Positions 4,946-5,438 of a stretch of 5,438 nt of DNA are shown here, in pieces. Numbering within the stretch: the stretch's first letter is position 1; each line of letters starts with the position of its first letter. A model generated the notes under the pieces. That model ran no database searches, was not told the origin of the DNA, and worked only from the letters and a program-made list of their open reading frames with translations. Both the position numbers and the translations under genes were made by a program. This stretch comes from Selenomonadaceae bacterium (GTDB taxonomy: Bacteria; Bacillota; Negativicutes; Selenomonadales; Selenomonadaceae): assembly GCA_017445435.1 (NCBI GenBank), contig JAFSUE010000188.1, positions 1 through 5,438 of the forward strand, given 5' to 3'.

Positions 4946-5437
4946 TTGTTAGTTCATGAATTGATACAACGCGGGCGAGCTGATGATATTGCTATCGTCG
5001 ACAATGGACGGCGAATCACTTACGCTGACGCCGCGCAGTCCATAAAAAAATTTCGGAATCATATGTACGCGCTTGGAATACGGCAAGGCGATCGCGTAGC
5101 GCTTTTTTCACGTAACAGCGCCGAATTTATTTACACGTACTTAGCGGCGGCGTCACTTGGCGCAATTTGCGTACCTATAAATTTTCAGCTTAGTCACCGC
5201 GAAACGGCGTTCATTCTTCGCGACGCGGGCATTAAACATATTTTGACGTATACGCCGCTTGAACTTGATGAACATTTTGAAGACGGCGTCGAAGTCATTC
5301 AGCACGATATAGAACCTTTTGCCGACGTTGACAGCGACATTGACGCGCCAGACCTTCCCGCAGATTTTGATTCAAACACGCCTTGCGCGATAATTTACAC
5401 TTCAGGTACGAATGGAAATCCACCGGCGCGGAGGTAA
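4946..5437 (+). CDS. AMP-forming acyl-CoA synthetase, N-terminal part; frame broken in the ATP-binding loop
   Basis: The 163 visible residues match the start of AMP-binding (ANL superfamily) acyl-CoA synthetases, which activate a carboxylic acid to an acyl-AMP and then a CoA thioester. Signs are R-R-I-T-Y-A-D-A (about 22-29), G-I-R-Q-G-D-R-V-A-L-F-S-R-N (about 44-57), a G-A-I-C-V-P-I-N-F-Q-L segment and the A3 loop I-I-Y-T-S-G-T-N-G-N-P (149-159). Family members usually exceed 500 residues. Start is TTG 4946, with GGGAG eight bases upstream; no better ATG exists nearby. After P159 the frame runs through P-A-R-R to TAA at 5435-5437, but from 5425 another frame reads G-A-E-V, as expected after N-P-K in this loop, so one base appears to be missing near 5423-5424. 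The loop also has Asn155-Gly... rather than the usual Thr: T155 is followed by N156. Substrate cannot be told from this part. It probably forms a transcription unit with murC-ddl. Confidence 0.8.
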   Translation: MLVHELIQRGRADDIAIVDNGRRITYADAAQSIKKFRNHMYALGIRQGDRVALFSRNSAEFIYTYLAAASLGAICVPINFQLSHRETAFILRDAGIKHILTYTPLELDEHFEDGVEVIQHDIEPFADVDSDIDAPDLPADFDSNTPCAIIYTSGTNGNPPARR

Positions 5438-5438
5438 C

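Noticed and set aside
1..5438. CRISPR array, tRNA, rRNA, insertion sequence or integrase attachment site
   Set aside because: No regularly spaced repeats, cloverleaf-like sequence, transposase frame or paired terminal repeats were found by reading.

Overview
The window looks like a junction between a decaying prophage or polymorphic-toxin locus (about 1-2326) and ordinary housekeeping chromosome (about 2440 onward). All supported genes lie on the + strand. The DNA is moderately AT-rich, with strong GGAGG-type ribosome binding sites and a textbook TTGACA/TAAAAT promoter. This suggests a Firmicutes-like anaerobe, perhaps of a Gram-negative lineage such as Negativicutes. The lineage is a guess: no rRNA or other marker is present. 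Fused murC-ddl is best known from chlamydiae, but the prophage content and the ribosome binding sites do not particularly suggest that group.

Region 1 (1-1166): the 3' part of a phage minor-head (MuF / SPP1 gp7-like) gene. Its C-terminus is not ordinary head protein but carries an HEMIH zinc-metallopeptidase signature with a Glu 18 residues later. This is the architecture of MuF polymorphic toxins. A 76-codon gene overlaps its end and has its own ribosome binding site, the expected position of an immunity gene.

Region 2 (1167-2326): instead of the scaffold and capsid genes expected in an intact phage, there is a string of tiny genes and broken fragments. Three small unknown genes (74, 82 and 59 codons) have good ribosome binding sites, two of them within an identical 13-base leader. 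Between them lie coding-like scraps and an 18-base exact, same-frame copy of the MuF linker sequence. The region ends with the C-terminal half of an HxlR-family regulator. It reads as successive toxin/immunity cassette replacement followed by decay.

Region 3 (2327-2528): intergenic, with a strong sigma-70-type promoter (tandem TTGACA) for the next gene.

Region 4 (2529-5438): a 789-residue MurC-Ddl fusion, which would carry out two steps of peptidoglycan precursor synthesis in one polypeptide. It is followed after 47 bases by an AMP-forming acyl-CoA synthetase gene with a TTG start. That gene's reading frame breaks in its ATP-binding loop about 15 bases before the window ends, either a real frameshift or an error at a sequence edge.
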